The notes under the pieces: generated by a model
Told to the model about the DNA's origin: nothing
The model's input: the letters and a program-made list of their open reading frames with translations, nothing else
Databases searched by the model: none
Shown: positions 48,522 to 58,526 of the stretch, piece by piece
Position numbering within the stretch: the first letter of the stretch is position 1
Layout of the letters: the number at the start of each line of letters is the position of its first letter
NCBI RefSeq assembly: GCF_014645555.1
Contig: NZ_BMLY01000002.1
Span: 675,109-739,108, forward strand
Direction: 5' to 3'
Source of the DNA: Silvimonas amylolytica
GTDB lineage: Bacteria > Pseudomonadota > Gammaproteobacteria > Burkholderiales > Chitinibacteraceae
Length of the DNA stretch: 64,000 nucleotides
Translations under genes and position numbers: made by a program

Positions 48522-49025
48522 TCACATCACCTTGCGTTCGTTCTTTTTCAGCTTCTGGATGATGCGAACCAGCTTCAGGCGAGAAAGCTTTTCAACAAAT
48601 ACTTTGCCGTCCAGGTGATCCATTTCGTGCTGAATACAAATTGCCAGCAAACCTTCTGCCGACAGTTCGAATTCTTTGCCAAACTGATCCAGTGCGCTGA
48701 TCTTCACATGTTCAGCGCGATCCACTTCTTCATAAATGCCCGGTACGGAAAGGCAACCCTCTTCGGATTTGACCTTGCCGTCCATCTCCAGAATCCGGGG
48801 GTTAATCAGGACGAGTAAATCGTCTTTGGATTCAGAAATATCAATGACGATAAGACGTTCATGCACATTGACCTGGGTTGCAGCCAGCCCGATGCCTGGT
48901 GCGGCGTACATCGTTTCCGCCATATCATCGACAAGCTGTTGCAGCTTTGCATCAAAAACGGTGACGGGTTTTGCAATTGTGTGCAAACGTTCATCGGGAT
49001 AATGCAGGATATTCAGAATTGCCAT
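48522..49025 (-). CDS. def: peptide deformylase
   Basis: A 167-residue metalloenzyme that removes the N-formyl group from new proteins. All three motifs are intact: GIGLAATQV (44-52), EGCLSVPG with metal ligand C91, and HEMDH with ligands H133 and H137 and catalytic E134. It is the first gene of the long minus-strand cluster and is divergent from the LysM gene. Confidence 0.97.
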   Translation of the reverse strand: MAILNILHYPDERLHTIAKPVTVFDAKLQQLVDDMAETMYAAPGIGLAATQVNVHERLIVIDISESKDDLLVLINPRILEMDGKVKSEEGCLSVPGIYEEVDRAEHVKISALDQFGKEFELSAEGLLAICIQHEMDHLDGKVFVEKLSRLKLVRIIQKLKKNERKVM

Positions 49026-49114
49026 GTTTGCTTGCGGCTCAAAAAGTTTATATGCAGAATCTACGCGGCTTTTGAGCCCCAGTAGAAATCAACGAAGAAA
49101 CAGTCTTTCCCTGT

Positions 49115-49137
49115 CAGACAATCCAATTGGCTGTCTG
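49115..49137. promoter_or_regulatory. inverted repeat in the def/LysM divergent region
   Basis: CAGACA and TGTCTG are perfect arms 11 bases apart, and the centre contains a second dyad CCAATTGG. It may be an operator or a leader hairpin of the LysM gene; no T-run follows. Confidence 0.3.
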
Positions 49138-49214
49138 GCGTGGACAAATGGGTTCACGTTGGCCGTCCCGGAACATATTGTCCGGCCCTTCCGGATCAAC
49201 CGGAGCAGATGAGT

Positions 49215-50279
49215 ATGACCACCATGCGTAAAACAATTATATCGCTTCTTTTTGCCCTCAGTGGCGCAGCCGGCATTGCACATGCCGACACGCTGGCCAT
49301 GCAGGACAATGCGCCTGACCGCTATGTCGTGGTCAAGGGCGATACCCTGTGGGGCATTTCCGGACACTTCCTCAAGCAGCCCTGGCGCTGGCCGGAAATC
49401 TGGAACATGAACCGTGAGCAGATCAAGAATCCTCACTGGATCTACCCGGGCGACGTGGTGGTTCTTGACCGCTCGGGCGCCACACCGCGGCTCAAGCTGC
49501 TCAAGAGTGAACGTGCGGGCGCAAACGGCGAAGTCAAGCTCTCGCCCCGCATCCGGTCCAGTGATATGGATAACGATGCCGTACCGAGCATCCCGCTGAC
49601 CTCGATCCAGCCGTTCCTGAACAAACCGCTGGTGGTGGAAGAAAATGAACTGTTGACCGCACCGCGCGTGGCAGCCGGCCCGGATGATCGCGTTGTGTTT
49701 GCCGTTGGCGACAAGATCTACGCGATCAACATGCCCGACCCCAAAGTCGGCGATGTCTATCAGGCCTTCCGCCCTGCCCAGCCGCTGTTTGATCCAAAGG
49801 ACCCGGATCACAAGCGCGTGATTGGTCATGAAGTGACTTATCTGGGCGACGTCGTGGTTGAGAAGCCGGGTCAGGTTGTGACCATGCGCGTGCAGACCAG
49901 CAAGGAAGAAATCGGCATTGGCGCGCGCCTGGTGAAGGCCAATGACGCCCAATATCTGAATTATTCGCCGCATGCGCCGGATCACGATGTTCACGGCCTG
50001 GTGGTCTCTGCCTATGGCAGCGTGGCTGAAGCCGGCCCGATGACGACTCTGGTTGTGAACCTCGGTGCGGGCGATGGTATGGATGTCGGCACGGTGCTGG
50101 CCACCTGGAAAGCCGGGCGTCCGATCAAGAAAGAGTCAAGTAACGAGCCTGACCTCTTCACACCGAACGAACGCAGTGGCAGTCTGTTCATTTACCGTGT
50201 CTTCCCGCATTTTTCGTACGGGTTGCTGCTTGATAGTACAGAGCCGGTCAATGTTGCCGACGAGGTTTCCAATCCTTGA
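49215..50279 (+). CDS. secreted LysM peptidoglycan-binding protein
   Basis: A 354-residue exported protein. The signal peptide ends near IAHA-DTL (about residue 25). A LysM domain follows (RYVVVKGDTLWGISGHFLKQPWRWPEIW...NPHWIYPGDVVVL, about 35-90). The rest, about 260 residues with beta-rich repeats, resembles uncharacterised proteins found upstream of dprA in betaproteobacteria. I prefer ATG 49215, nine bases after GGAG; ATG 49209 is only three bases after it. It overlaps dprA by four bases. Confidence 0.88.
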   Translation: MTTMRKTIISLLFALSGAAGIAHADTLAMQDNAPDRYVVVKGDTLWGISGHFLKQPWRWPEIWNMNREQIKNPHWIYPGDVVVLDRSGATPRLKLLKSERAGANGEVKLSPRIRSSDMDNDAVPSIPLTSIQPFLNKPLVVEENELLTAPRVAAGPDDRVVFAVGDKIYAINMPDPKVGDVYQAFRPAQPLFDPKDPDHKRVIGHEVTYLGDVVVEKPGQVVTMRVQTSKEEIGIGARLVKANDAQYLNYSPHAPDHDVHGLVVSAYGSVAEAGPMTTLVVNLGAGDGMDVGTVLATWKAGRPIKKESSNEPDLFTPNERSGSLFIYRVFPHFSYGLLLDSTEPVNVADEVSNP

Positions 50280-51388
50280 AATCTGACGACGCGGACGTAG
50301 CCTTGTGGCTACGTTTCGCGCTTGTGCCCGGTATCGGGCCACGCCGCCAGTCCAGCCTGCTGCAAGCGTTCAAAACGCCGCAGGCCGCACTGGCGGCTTC
50401 TTTTTATGACGTATGCAATGTCCTGGGCGATAACCTTGCCGCGCGGACCTGGTGTGCCGCAGCGAGCGCGCCGCCGCCGGATACGGTATCGCGTACCCAG
50501 GAGTGGTTGAGCGCGCCGGGACATCATTTGTTAACCCTGGCCGATGACGCATGGCCAGCCAGTTTGCTTGATCTGCCTGATGCGCCCTGTGTGCTGTTTT
50601 GCATGGGGAATCTCGCGCTGCTCAAACACACGGCACTGGCTGTGGTGGGTAGTCGCAATGCCACACCGCAAGGCATTGAGCATGCCGAACAGTTTTCTGC
50701 GGCGGTGAGTGCCGCGGGAATTGGCATCGTCAGTGGTCTGGCGGCTGGCATTGATGCGGCGGCACACCGTGGCGGACTAGCCGGGCCGGGGAGCACCATT
50801 GCCGTCATCGGGACTGGCCCCGAGCGCGTTTATCCTGCATCCAATCGTGCGTTGGCACACCGGATCGCCGAGCAAGGCGTGATTGTGTCTGAGTTTGGGG
50901 TAGGTACTGAGCCCAAACCTGGCAATTTTCCACGTCGCAACCGGCTGATCGCTGCGTTGGGTAAGGGTTGTCTGGTGGTAGAGGCTGCGTTGCAGAGCGG
51001 GTCGCTGATTACCGCTCGTCAGGCCAATGAGATGGGGCGGGATGTATTTGCCATTCCTGGCTCCATTCATTCTCCGCAAGCCAAGGGTTGCCATTACCTG
51101 ATCAAGGAAGGCGCTCGGCTGACCGAGAGTGTGGACGATATTCTGGATGAACTCGGTTGGGACAGTGGCCCGGTACAAAAAGGCCTGACGCTGGCTGATC
51201 CAGTGCCCTTGCCTGATGGTGAGGACGGTCAGGTACTGGCGGCAGCGGGCTACGATCCGGTCACCGTTGACGAGCTGGTTTCCAGGTGCGGCTTGACGGC
51301 AGACCGACTGTGCGCAATCCTGCTTGGTCTGGAATTACAAGGGGCAATTCTGGCCCTGCCAGGCAACCGTTATCAACGGCGTGCCTGA
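50276..51388 (+). CDS. dprA: DNA-processing protein DprA
   Basis: A 370-residue protein that loads RecA on incoming single-stranded DNA during natural transformation. An N-terminal SAM/helix-hairpin-helix region (FALVPGIGPRR) precedes the Rossmann domain with VVGSRNATPQG, IVSGLAAGIDAAAHRGGL, GTGPERVYPASNR and FPRRNRLIAAL, then a C-terminal winged-helix domain. It starts at TTG 50276, which overlaps the LysM stop; no ATG or GTG gives a normal N-terminus, and GAGG lies about 10 bases upstream. Confidence 0.94.
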   Translation: MKSDDADVALWLRFALVPGIGPRRQSSLLQAFKTPQAALAASFYDVCNVLGDNLAARTWCAAASAPPPDTVSRTQEWLSAPGHHLLTLADDAWPASLLDLPDAPCVLFCMGNLALLKHTALAVVGSRNATPQGIEHAEQFSAAVSAAGIGIVSGLAAGIDAAAHRGGLAGPGSTIAVIGTGPERVYPASNRALAHRIAEQGVIVSEFGVGTEPKPGNFPRRNRLIAALGKGCLVVEAALQSGSLITARQANEMGRDVFAIPGSIHSPQAKGCHYLIKEGARLTESVDDILDELGWDSGPVQKGLTLADPVPLPDGEDGQVLAAAGYDPVTVDELVSRCGLTADRLCAILLGLELQGAILALPGNRYQRRA

Positions 51389-51485
51389 ATGGCTGGAGGA
51401 GGGGGTGGCTTGAATTGCCATTGCATTGCCTTCAAATTCCGGATACAGATTTAAAAAAGAAACGCATCAAGGCCCGATTCATACA

Positions 51486-51938
51486 ATGCTGGAAGTACTC
51501 GCTTACCTTTTTGAACAGTTCTACCACACCGAGGGAGAACCCGATGTGTCGCTGCTGGCTTCACGCCTTGCCAGCGCAGGGTTCGAGCAGGATGACATTG
51601 CTCAGGCCATGGGTTGGCTGGCAGAACTGAACCGTATTGATACCTCGCGCTATGCCGCGTTGGGCAGTATGGTCGGCCGTCATCTGCATCCGGATGAACT
51701 GGCCCGGTTTGACGAGGAAGCGCTGGAATACTGGATGTATCTGACCAGTGCCCGCGTACTGGGTCCGGCAGAGCGCGAAATGGCGCTGGATCTGGTCATG
51801 CATGCCGCGCCCGGCGAGATTTCACAGGAGCGGCTACAGTTGATCGTGCTGATGGTGGTTTGGCGAAAGCGCGACGAACTGTCTAATCTCTTGATCGAAG
51901 AGATTCTGTTTGGCCGTGAAGGGCTGACTCAGCACTAA
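51486..51938 (+). CDS. smg: Smg family protein (DUF494)
   Basis: A 150-residue helical protein of the Smg/DUF494 family, with MLEVLAYLFEQFYHTEGEPDV at the start and the conserved C-terminal WRKRDELSNLLIEEILFG. Its function is unknown, but it is regularly found between dprA and topA, as here. I start at ATG 51486, where homology begins. Confidence 0.93.
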   Translation: MLEVLAYLFEQFYHTEGEPDVSLLASRLASAGFEQDDIAQAMGWLAELNRIDTSRYAALGSMVGRHLHPDELARFDEEALEYWMYLTSARVLGPAEREMALDLVMHAAPGEISQERLQLIVLMVVWRKRDELSNLLIEEILFGREGLTQH

Positions 51939-52007
51939 GCGCGTACTGCGCACTGGCCGACCTGGCCATTTTCAATCTCGATAGAAACATAAACGTTACG
52001 GCATACC

Positions 52008-54296
52008 ATGTCCGCAAACTTGCTGATTGTTGAATCGCCGTCAAAAGCGAAAACGCTGAAAAAATATCTGGGCCCGGATTTTGAAATCCTGGCCTCCTAC
52101 GGTCACGTCCGTGGTCTGGTGCGTAAAGATGGCTCGGTCGACACCGAGCATGACTTCAAAATGAAGTACCAGATCATCGACAAGAACAAAAAACATGTCG
52201 ATGCCATCTGTTCTGCCGTCAAAGACGCGCAGCACGTCTATCTGGCAACTGACCCGGACCGCGAAGGCGAGGCGATTTCCTGGCACATCATGGAAATCCT
52301 CAAAGACAAAAAGCTGACCGGCAAAGATCGCACCTTCAAGCGCGTGGTGTTCCACGAGATCACCGAGGCTGCGGTGAAGGCTGCTGTGGCCAACCCGCGT
52401 GACATTGACGATGACATGGTCGATGCACAGCAAGCCCGTAGCGCGCTCGATTACCTTGTGGGCTTTAATCTCTCGCCGCTGCTGTGGCGCAAGGTCCGTT
52501 CAGGCTTGTCCGCCGGCCGCGTGCAAAGCCCGGCGCTGCGCCTGATTTGTGAGCGCGAGACTGAAATCCGCGCATTTACCGCACAGGAATACTGGACCAT
52601 CCACCTGGATAGTCACAAGGCACGTAGCAAGTTCGGTGCGCGCCTGTCTGCCTGGCAAGGTAAAAAGCTCGATCAGTTTGATATTCCCGACGAAAAGACC
52701 CAGTCCACCATCCTGAGCGCCCTGCAGGGCAAGGATGCCAAGGTCGCCAACGTCGAGAAGAAAAAGAAATCCCGCAGCCCGGCCGCGCCGTTTACGACCT
52801 CCACGCTGCAACAGGAAGCCGTACGCAAACTGGGCATGACCACAGACCGCGCCATGCGCACCGCACAGCAGTTGTATGAAGGTGTGGACGTGGGCCAGGG
52901 GACGGTTGGTCTGATCACCTATATGCGTACTGACTCGGTGGCGCTGGCCAACGAGGCGCTGGACGAAATCCGCGGTTATATCGAGTCGAACTTCGACAAG
53001 GACTACCTGCCGTCCGCACCGGTGGTTTACAAGAACAAGGCCAAGAACGCCCAGGAAGCCCACGAGGCCATTCGTCCGACGTCCATCCTGCGTACACCTG
53101 AAGCCGTTAAACCGTATCTGTCTGCTGACCAGTTCAAGCTTTACCAGATGATCTGGAAGCGCACGCTGGCCTGCCAGATGACCCCGGCACGCTTTGATAC
53201 GGTGGGTGTGGACATCGAAGTTGGTCCCGAGGCCGTATTCCGTGCTTCCGGCCAGACGCTGGTCTTCCCTGGCTTTATTGCCGTGTACCAGGAAGACCAG
53301 GACGATGTCGAAGACGATGAAGAGGGCGAAGCCCGTCTGCCGGCGCTGGAAGCAGGCGAAGTGCTGCCAGTCGACAAGCTCTTTGGTGAGCAACACTTTA
53401 CCCAGCCGCCGCCACGTTATTCTGAAGCCAGCCTGGTGAAAACGCTGGAAGAGTTCGGCATCGGTCGCCCGTCTACCTACGCGTCTATCATCAAAACGCT
53501 GAAAGACCGCGAGTATGTCGATCTGGACAAGAAACGCTTCATCCCGACCGATACCGGTGAGGTGGTGAACAAATTCCTGACCGATCACTTCACACAGTAC
53601 GTGGATTACAACTTCACCGCGCGCATGGAAGACCAGCTGGACGATATCTCGACCGGCAAGCGCGAGTGGGTACCGGTGCTGGATGAGTTCTGGAAACGTT
53701 TCCATGAACAGGTCGTAGAAAAACAGTCGTTGTCACGCAAGGAAGTGACCCAGGAAGAACTGGACGAATTGTGTCCAAAATGTGGCAATAAACTTGCCAT
53801 TCGTCTGGGCAAGCGTGGCCGTTTTATTGGCTGCACCACGTATCCGGAATGTGACTACACCCGCAATCTGAACGAAGACGCCGACACTGCGCCGACCGAG
53901 CCGGAAGTCGTGGAAGGCCGTGTTTGTCCGGAGGACGGCGGCCAATTGCTGATCAAGAGCGGTCGGTATGGCAAGTTTATTGGCTGCGCCAACTACCCCA
54001 AGTGCAAGCACATTGAACCGCTGGAAAAACCAAAGGACACGGGCGTGGAATGCCCGCAGTGCCACAAGGGAACGCTGACCGAGAAGAAGAGTCGCTACGG
54101 CAAACTGTTCTACTCATGCTCCACCTACCCCAAGTGCACTTATGCGACATGGAACCCGCCGATTGCCGAGCCGTGCCCCAAGTGTGCCTGGCCGGTACTG
54201 ACGCTGAAAACCACCAAGCGTCGGGGCGTGGAAAAAGTATGCCCGCAGAAAGAATGTGGTTTCTCGGAACAGGTCTCTCCGCCAGACGCGAATTGA
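52008..54296 (+). CDS. topA: DNA topoisomerase I
   Basis: A 762-residue type IA topoisomerase that relaxes negative supercoils. A TOPRIM domain at the start (LLIVESPSKAKTLKKYLG, and the DPDREGEAISWH acidic motif) is followed by the active-site tyrosine Y305 in TYMRTDS. The C-terminus carries four zinc-ribbon-like repeats, each beginning CPKC, CPED or CPQC; the second (VCPEDGG) lacks one of the usual first-pair cysteines. Length fits the family. A terminator follows at 54347. Confidence 0.97.
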   Translation: MSANLLIVESPSKAKTLKKYLGPDFEILASYGHVRGLVRKDGSVDTEHDFKMKYQIIDKNKKHVDAICSAVKDAQHVYLATDPDREGEAISWHIMEILKDKKLTGKDRTFKRVVFHEITEAAVKAAVANPRDIDDDMVDAQQARSALDYLVGFNLSPLLWRKVRSGLSAGRVQSPALRLICERETEIRAFTAQEYWTIHLDSHKARSKFGARLSAWQGKKLDQFDIPDEKTQSTILSALQGKDAKVANVEKKKKSRSPAAPFTTSTLQQEAVRKLGMTTDRAMRTAQQLYEGVDVGQGTVGLITYMRTDSVALANEALDEIRGYIESNFDKDYLPSAPVVYKNKAKNAQEAHEAIRPTSILRTPEAVKPYLSADQFKLYQMIWKRTLACQMTPARFDTVGVDIEVGPEAVFRASGQTLVFPGFIAVYQEDQDDVEDDEEGEARLPALEAGEVLPVDKLFGEQHFTQPPPRYSEASLVKTLEEFGIGRPSTYASIIKTLKDREYVDLDKKRFIPTDTGEVVNKFLTDHFTQYVDYNFTARMEDQLDDISTGKREWVPVLDEFWKRFHEQVVEKQSLSRKEVTQEELDELCPKCGNKLAIRLGKRGRFIGCTTYPECDYTRNLNEDADTAPTEPEVVEGRVCPEDGGQLLIKSGRYGKFIGCANYPKCKHIEPLEKPKDTGVECPQCHKGTLTEKKSRYGKLFYSCSTYPKCTYATWNPPIAEPCPKCAWPVLTLKTTKRRGVEKVCPQKECGFSEQVSPPDAN

Positions 54297-54346
54297 CGCG
54301 ACGCCGGAACCACGCCAGACTCTCACTTAACAGTGATACTTACAAG

Positions 54347-54384
54347 AACCGGCCCTCGCGACCTGCGGCGGCCGGTTTTCTCTT
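54347..54384 (+). terminator. intrinsic terminator after topA
   Basis: AACCGGCC and GGCCGGTT arms are followed by TTCTCTT. The loop is 15 bases and can pair further. Confidence 0.75.
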
Positions 54385-54447
54385 GCTACCCGTAAGAATC
54401 TGTTAAGTGCCTGACGCCAGAATTTGCCAGGACGACAAACAGGTTGA

Positions 54448-57081
54448 ATGAGTCTTTTGATGGTTAACCCGGAACGGCCCGAGCCGGTGGTTGACGCTGC
54501 AGCACGTGGCGATCAAGCACTTTGCCTGGCCTATTTTGATGCGCTTGAATGTGTAGTACCGCAGTTGCTGGCCGATGAAGATCAACCCGATCTCACCGCT
54601 GTGCTGGCCGTTGTCGGGCAAACTGCGCGTGCCAGCCTCGCCAGTCTGTACCTGAACCCGCAAGGTGAGCACGATCATGCGCGGCTGGTGGCGGTCTGGC
54701 GTGATCCGGGTTGTCGCATCGCTGAAGTCACCCCTGATTACCTTCGTGTTATCGAATACCCCGCATTTGCGTTCCTGACCGACTCGTTGCTGGCCGGGCG
54801 TCAACTGGACGTTGCCCTGCCTGAACTGCCGTTGGCTGAACAAATGTGGCTGGCGCAACTGGGTGCGCGCCGACTACTCAGTATTCCGTTGCATGATCGC
54901 GGCGAACTCACCGGCTTTATCTGCTTGCTGGATGAAGGCGAAGAGCGCCAGCGCAGCACGCAAGAATTGCGTATGCTGAACATGCTTGGCACGCATATAG
55001 GTCAGGCACTCACCCGGCGCAAACTTCAATCCGGGCTGGCCGCGTCCGAGTCCCGCATGCGGGCACTGGTGGGCGCCACGAGCGACATGGTGTTTGAAGT
55101 GCGTACCGATGGCCGCATTGGTCAGGCCTGGTCTGGTCACCCGGCACTGGCCGCTGCGGCGACGCTACCCGGCCGTACACTGGCAGATGCCTTGCCAGCA
55201 GGTCTGGCGACGCAGATCGGCAAAGCGCTGCCGGTCGCCCGCGTCATGCAACGCGTGCAATCGTTTAACTGGTCGCTCCGTCACGGCGGCACGCTGGTTT
55301 GGTTCCGGGTCCGTGTGCAGCCCATTGCGGGCACTGACGGCGGTGCGGTCATTCAAGTGCATGACATGACAGCACACATGGCCGATAGCCAGCGTCGTCA
55401 GAGTTTGCTCGATACCTTCAATCTGCTGGAAGAAGCCATTCTTGACCTCACGCCTGCGCACGACCTCGCCGAGTGTAGCCCGGCCTGGGCTACGTTGCGT
55501 GGGGTAGAAGCACGTGAAGCCCAGCGAGATATCGGCAAGCGTCTCTCTACCTGGATCTTCCCGGATGATGCGCCGCAGGTGGCGCAGGCATTAGCGCAAT
55601 TGCCCGAATGTCACGGCGATGTCGCGCCGGTTCGTTTTCGCTTGATGCAGCAGAGCGGCGAATTCCTGTGGGTCGAAGCCCGCTTGTTGCCGCGCTTTGA
55701 CGAAGACTGCCAGCTGAATGGCATTCGTGTTGTATTGCGTGATGTGACCGTTGCGCATGTCAGTGAACAACACATTACCCAGTTGGCGCTGTACGACGGG
55801 CTGACCAAGCTGCCTAACCGGCTGATGCTGGATGATCAACTGGCCAGCGCCATCGAGCGCGCCCGTCGCAATAACACCAAGGTGGCGCTGGGTTTCCTCG
55901 ATCTGGATCAATTCAAGCAGATCAACGATGCCTTCGGCCATCGCACCGGGGACCAGTTGCTGGTTGGCCTGGCGCAACAACTGAAGAGCGTCCTGGGCGA
56001 GCACGACATGCTGGCCCGCTGGGGCGGTGATGAATTCGTCGTCTTGATGCCCGATGTCACCGACACCAATGCGCTGAAAGAGCGGGCCGAGCGTCTGCGC
56101 AGCATTACCCGGCAGGGTCTGGCGCTGGATGGACTGGATGCACGCCCGACAGTCAGTGCCGGCTTTGCGGTGTTCCCGGATAACGCCAGTTGCGGCGAAG
56201 ACCTGTTGTCCGCCGCAGATCACACCATGCACCATGCCAAGCATGTAGGCCGCAATACGGTGTGTTTTTACGGCGATTTGTTGCATATGAAGTCGCTGGG
56301 CCGCGAACATGTGGCCATTCAGGCGCGGCTGGCCGATGCCATTCGCCAGAACCGGCTGCAGGTGTTCTACCAGCCGATCGTACGTTCACGTGATGGTGAG
56401 GTGTTTGCAGTCGAAGCACTCGCCCGCTGGCAGGATGAAAAGAATGGCTGGATCAGCCCGGAACTCTTTATTCCGATGGCTGAGAAAGTCGGCCTGATCC
56501 AGGAGCTGTCGGACGTGGTGGCTGCGCAAGCGTTCTCGCGCCTGCGCGAGTGGCGCGATGCCGGTCTGACCCAGCGGCTGATGCTGAATATCTCGCGCAG
56601 TCAGCTGTTCGCGCCTGAGTTTGTCTCTGGCATGCTCGATATGTTGCTGCGATACCGTTTGCGTCCGCAGGACGTGATCCTGGAAATCACCGAGTCTGTC
56701 GCACTGACAGACTACTCGCGCCAGCTCAAACATTTGCGTCAGTTGGCCGCCGCCGGTTTCCAGTTGGCGATTGATGACTTTGGCACCGGTTATTCCTCGC
56801 TCTCGCAACTGCATGAAATGCCTGCTGCTTTGATCAAGGTGGACGTCTCGTTTGCGCAGCGTCTGAACACGGAAGAAGGTCGCCGCGTTATGCAGGCCAT
56901 CATCCAGCTGGCGCAAGGTCTGCAGCTGCAGACCATCGTCGAAGGCGTTGAGTCGGTCGAGACGGCACGCTTCCTGCAAGGCATGGGTGTGGATTACCTG
57001 CAAGGCTTTCACTTCAGCGAGCCAGTGCCCAGCGGCGTGGCCGAACTGTGGATGCGTCTGGGTCTGGCCAACAAAGCCTGA
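54448..57081 (+). CDS. GAF-PAS-PAS-GGDEF-EAL c-di-GMP signalling protein
   Basis: An 877-residue soluble protein. An N-terminal GAF-like domain (about 20-185) and two PAS regions (about 195-310 and 320-435) precede GGDEF (motif at 526-530) and EAL (motif at 656-658). The GGDEF domain lacks the RxxD I-site (GEHD there). The EAL domain keeps the key elements: EALARW, EITESV, DDFGTGYSSL, VDVSF in the KxD position, and EGVES. Both halves could be active; many such fusions act mainly as phosphodiesterases. Start ATG 54448 is 150 bases after topA. Confidence 0.93.
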   Translation: MSLLMVNPERPEPVVDAAARGDQALCLAYFDALECVVPQLLADEDQPDLTAVLAVVGQTARASLASLYLNPQGEHDHARLVAVWRDPGCRIAEVTPDYLRVIEYPAFAFLTDSLLAGRQLDVALPELPLAEQMWLAQLGARRLLSIPLHDRGELTGFICLLDEGEERQRSTQELRMLNMLGTHIGQALTRRKLQSGLAASESRMRALVGATSDMVFEVRTDGRIGQAWSGHPALAAAATLPGRTLADALPAGLATQIGKALPVARVMQRVQSFNWSLRHGGTLVWFRVRVQPIAGTDGGAVIQVHDMTAHMADSQRRQSLLDTFNLLEEAILDLTPAHDLAECSPAWATLRGVEAREAQRDIGKRLSTWIFPDDAPQVAQALAQLPECHGDVAPVRFRLMQQSGEFLWVEARLLPRFDEDCQLNGIRVVLRDVTVAHVSEQHITQLALYDGLTKLPNRLMLDDQLASAIERARRNNTKVALGFLDLDQFKQINDAFGHRTGDQLLVGLAQQLKSVLGEHDMLARWGGDEFVVLMPDVTDTNALKERAERLRSITRQGLALDGLDARPTVSAGFAVFPDNASCGEDLLSAADHTMHHAKHVGRNTVCFYGDLLHMKSLGREHVAIQARLADAIRQNRLQVFYQPIVRSRDGEVFAVEALARWQDEKNGWISPELFIPMAEKVGLIQELSDVVAAQAFSRLREWRDAGLTQRLMLNISRSQLFAPEFVSGMLDMLLRYRLRPQDVILEITESVALTDYSRQLKHLRQLAAAGFQLAIDDFGTGYSSLSQLHEMPAALIKVDVSFAQRLNTEEGRRVMQAIIQLAQGLQLQTIVEGVESVETARFLQGMGVDYLQGFHFSEPVPSGVAELWMRLGLANKA

Positions 57082-57099
57082 CGCAGCACGCCGGCCCGG

Positions 57100-57903
57100 T
57101 TAGCTATAGAGCGGCGGCAGCTTGTTGCTGCGAATCTGTTCAGACAGCGTGCGCAGCACGGCTGGAGGGGCGCGCCCCACCAGTACGTAACTCACGTTAT
57201 TACTGCGCCAGGTCATGATGGTCTGGTTCTCGTCCGTCCTTTCTTGCAAGGTTTTGTCCGGCCGGTTATCTGGCGCGGCGCACAGTGCAACCGGATCACC
57301 CGCGGTGGGCAGATAAACCATCTGTACCACGGGCTTGTCGTTGTAACGCAGCCGCTGCACGCGCTTGAACTCAAAGTGCATGGCGTTTAGATCAGGAATG
57401 CGTACCGCCATGTGATCGCGCGTCTTGATGTCTTCCAGCGTGCGCGCAGAGAGCGTGGCATCGTCACGCACATCGACCAGCGTGTCGCGCACATACATCT
57501 CCTGGTATTGCGCGACGGCATTGACCCATGGGCCATCGCCATCTGCCGCGCTTTCCCAATACCGAACACCACCCAGTGCACACAATGCGCCAGCAAAGAA
57601 CGCCCCGGCCAGGCGTGCAGTTTGCCAGCGTGCGGGCTGGCGGCCGGTCAGCAGCGGCATGGGCGCAGCGCGCTCGCGACTGGCTTGCGCCAGAACATGG
57701 ATGCTGGTGCGCAAGCTGGCGGGGATGTCTGGCTGCACTTCACTGGCAAACGCCTCGGCATAGGGCAGGCGCGAGGCGGCCAGCGCCTGGGCCGTGGCGA
57801 GGGCTTCGGGCGATTCAGCCACCAGTCTGGCGACTTCATCCGCATCGGCCGCAGACAATTCGCCATCTACCCAGGCCAGCAGCAGGGTTTCGTTCAGTTT
57901 CAT
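57100..57903 (-). CDS. membrane anti-sigma factor for the adjacent ECF sigma
   Basis: A 267-residue protein with a cytoplasmic N-terminal helical domain (MKLNETLLLAWVDGELSAADADEVARLVAE), the usual start of anti-sigma factors, one central hydrophobic segment (LAGAFFAGALCALGGVRYW, about residues 99-117) and a periplasmic C-terminus. The N-terminal domain has no HxxxCxxC zinc motif. The start overlaps the sigma factor stop (ATGA), so the pair is co-translated. It likely holds the sigma factor at the membrane until a periplasmic signal arrives (inference). Confidence 0.85.
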   Translation of the reverse strand: MKLNETLLLAWVDGELSAADADEVARLVAESPEALATAQALAASRLPYAEAFASEVQPDIPASLRTSIHVLAQASRERAAPMPLLTGRQPARWQTARLAGAFFAGALCALGGVRYWESAADGDGPWVNAVAQYQEMYVRDTLVDVRDDATLSARTLEDIKTRDHMAVRIPDLNAMHFEFKRVQRLRYNDKPVVQMVYLPTAGDPVALCAAPDNRPDKTLQERTDENQTIMTWRSNNVSYVLVGRAPPAVLRTLSEQIRSNKLPPLYS

Positions 57904-58433
57904 GGCCTGACTCCCTTGGGCAAGCGTTGCGGTCGTGTCACGGCAAAACGTTCGCCCAGCGTGATCCGGGCGCGGGCAAGACGGCTCATCACCGTACCAA
58001 TCGGAATATCAAGGGCGACGGCGGCTTCCCGATAACTCAGACCTTCGATCGCGACCAGCAGCATGACCACGCGTTGTGGATCGGGTAATGCGCCCACCGC
58101 GCTGATGATTTGCTGATGCAGCATCTCGTTTTCCGGGTCGCTGGCACGCGGATCAGGCAGGTGCTCGAATGCTTCGTCTTGCCATTCGGCCGCACTGCCG
58201 GCGCGTACTTTGCGGGCGCGCACTTCGCTGATCCAGATCGAATACATGATCGAAAACAGCCACGAGAGCGGCGACGTGCCCTCCTGCAATTGATGTGGCC
58301 GTTCCAGCGCCCGCACACAGGCTCGCTGCACCAGATCTTCTGCATCGTGGCGATTGGCGGTCAGGCGCAAGGCAAAGCGCCATAGCCGTGGCAATAGCGA
58401 CGGAATCAGCCGGGATAAATCTTCGTCGAGCAT
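57900..58433 (-). CDS. ECF RNA polymerase sigma factor
   Basis: A 177-residue extracytoplasmic-function sigma factor. Region 2 has LPRLWRFALRLTANRHDAEDLVQRACVRALER (14-45) and SPLSWLFSIMYSIWISEVRAR; region 4 has LPDPQRVVMLLVAIEGLSYREAAVALDIPIGTVMSRLARAR (116-156). No extra domain is present. It is followed by its anti-sigma gene and preceded by a GGAATA-N15-CGTT promoter that it probably recognises itself. Confidence 0.94.
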   Translation of the reverse strand: MLDEDLSRLIPSLLPRLWRFALRLTANRHDAEDLVQRACVRALERPHQLQEGTSPLSWLFSIMYSIWISEVRARKVRAGSAAEWQDEAFEHLPDPRASDPENEMLHQQIISAVGALPDPQRVVMLLVAIEGLSYREAAVALDIPIGTVMSRLARARITLGERFAVTRPQRLPKGVRP

Positions 58434-58478
58434 CGACTGGTGTCCTGCGTAAGCACGATAAGCGGGAATGTATCGGAT

Positions 58479-58503
58479 AACGGTTGGTGCACCGGTTTAT
58501 TCC
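58479..58503 (-). promoter_or_regulatory. ECF-type promoter of the sigma/anti-sigma operon
   Basis: On the minus strand GGAATA (58498-58503) and CGTT (58479-58482) are separated by 15 bases, in the form of an ECF sigma -35/-10 pair, about 45 bases before the sigma factor start. The same motif drives the divergent TPR gene, which implies autoregulation. Confidence 0.75.
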
Positions 58504-58526
58504 GGCGGCTCATAAAAAAATGTTGC

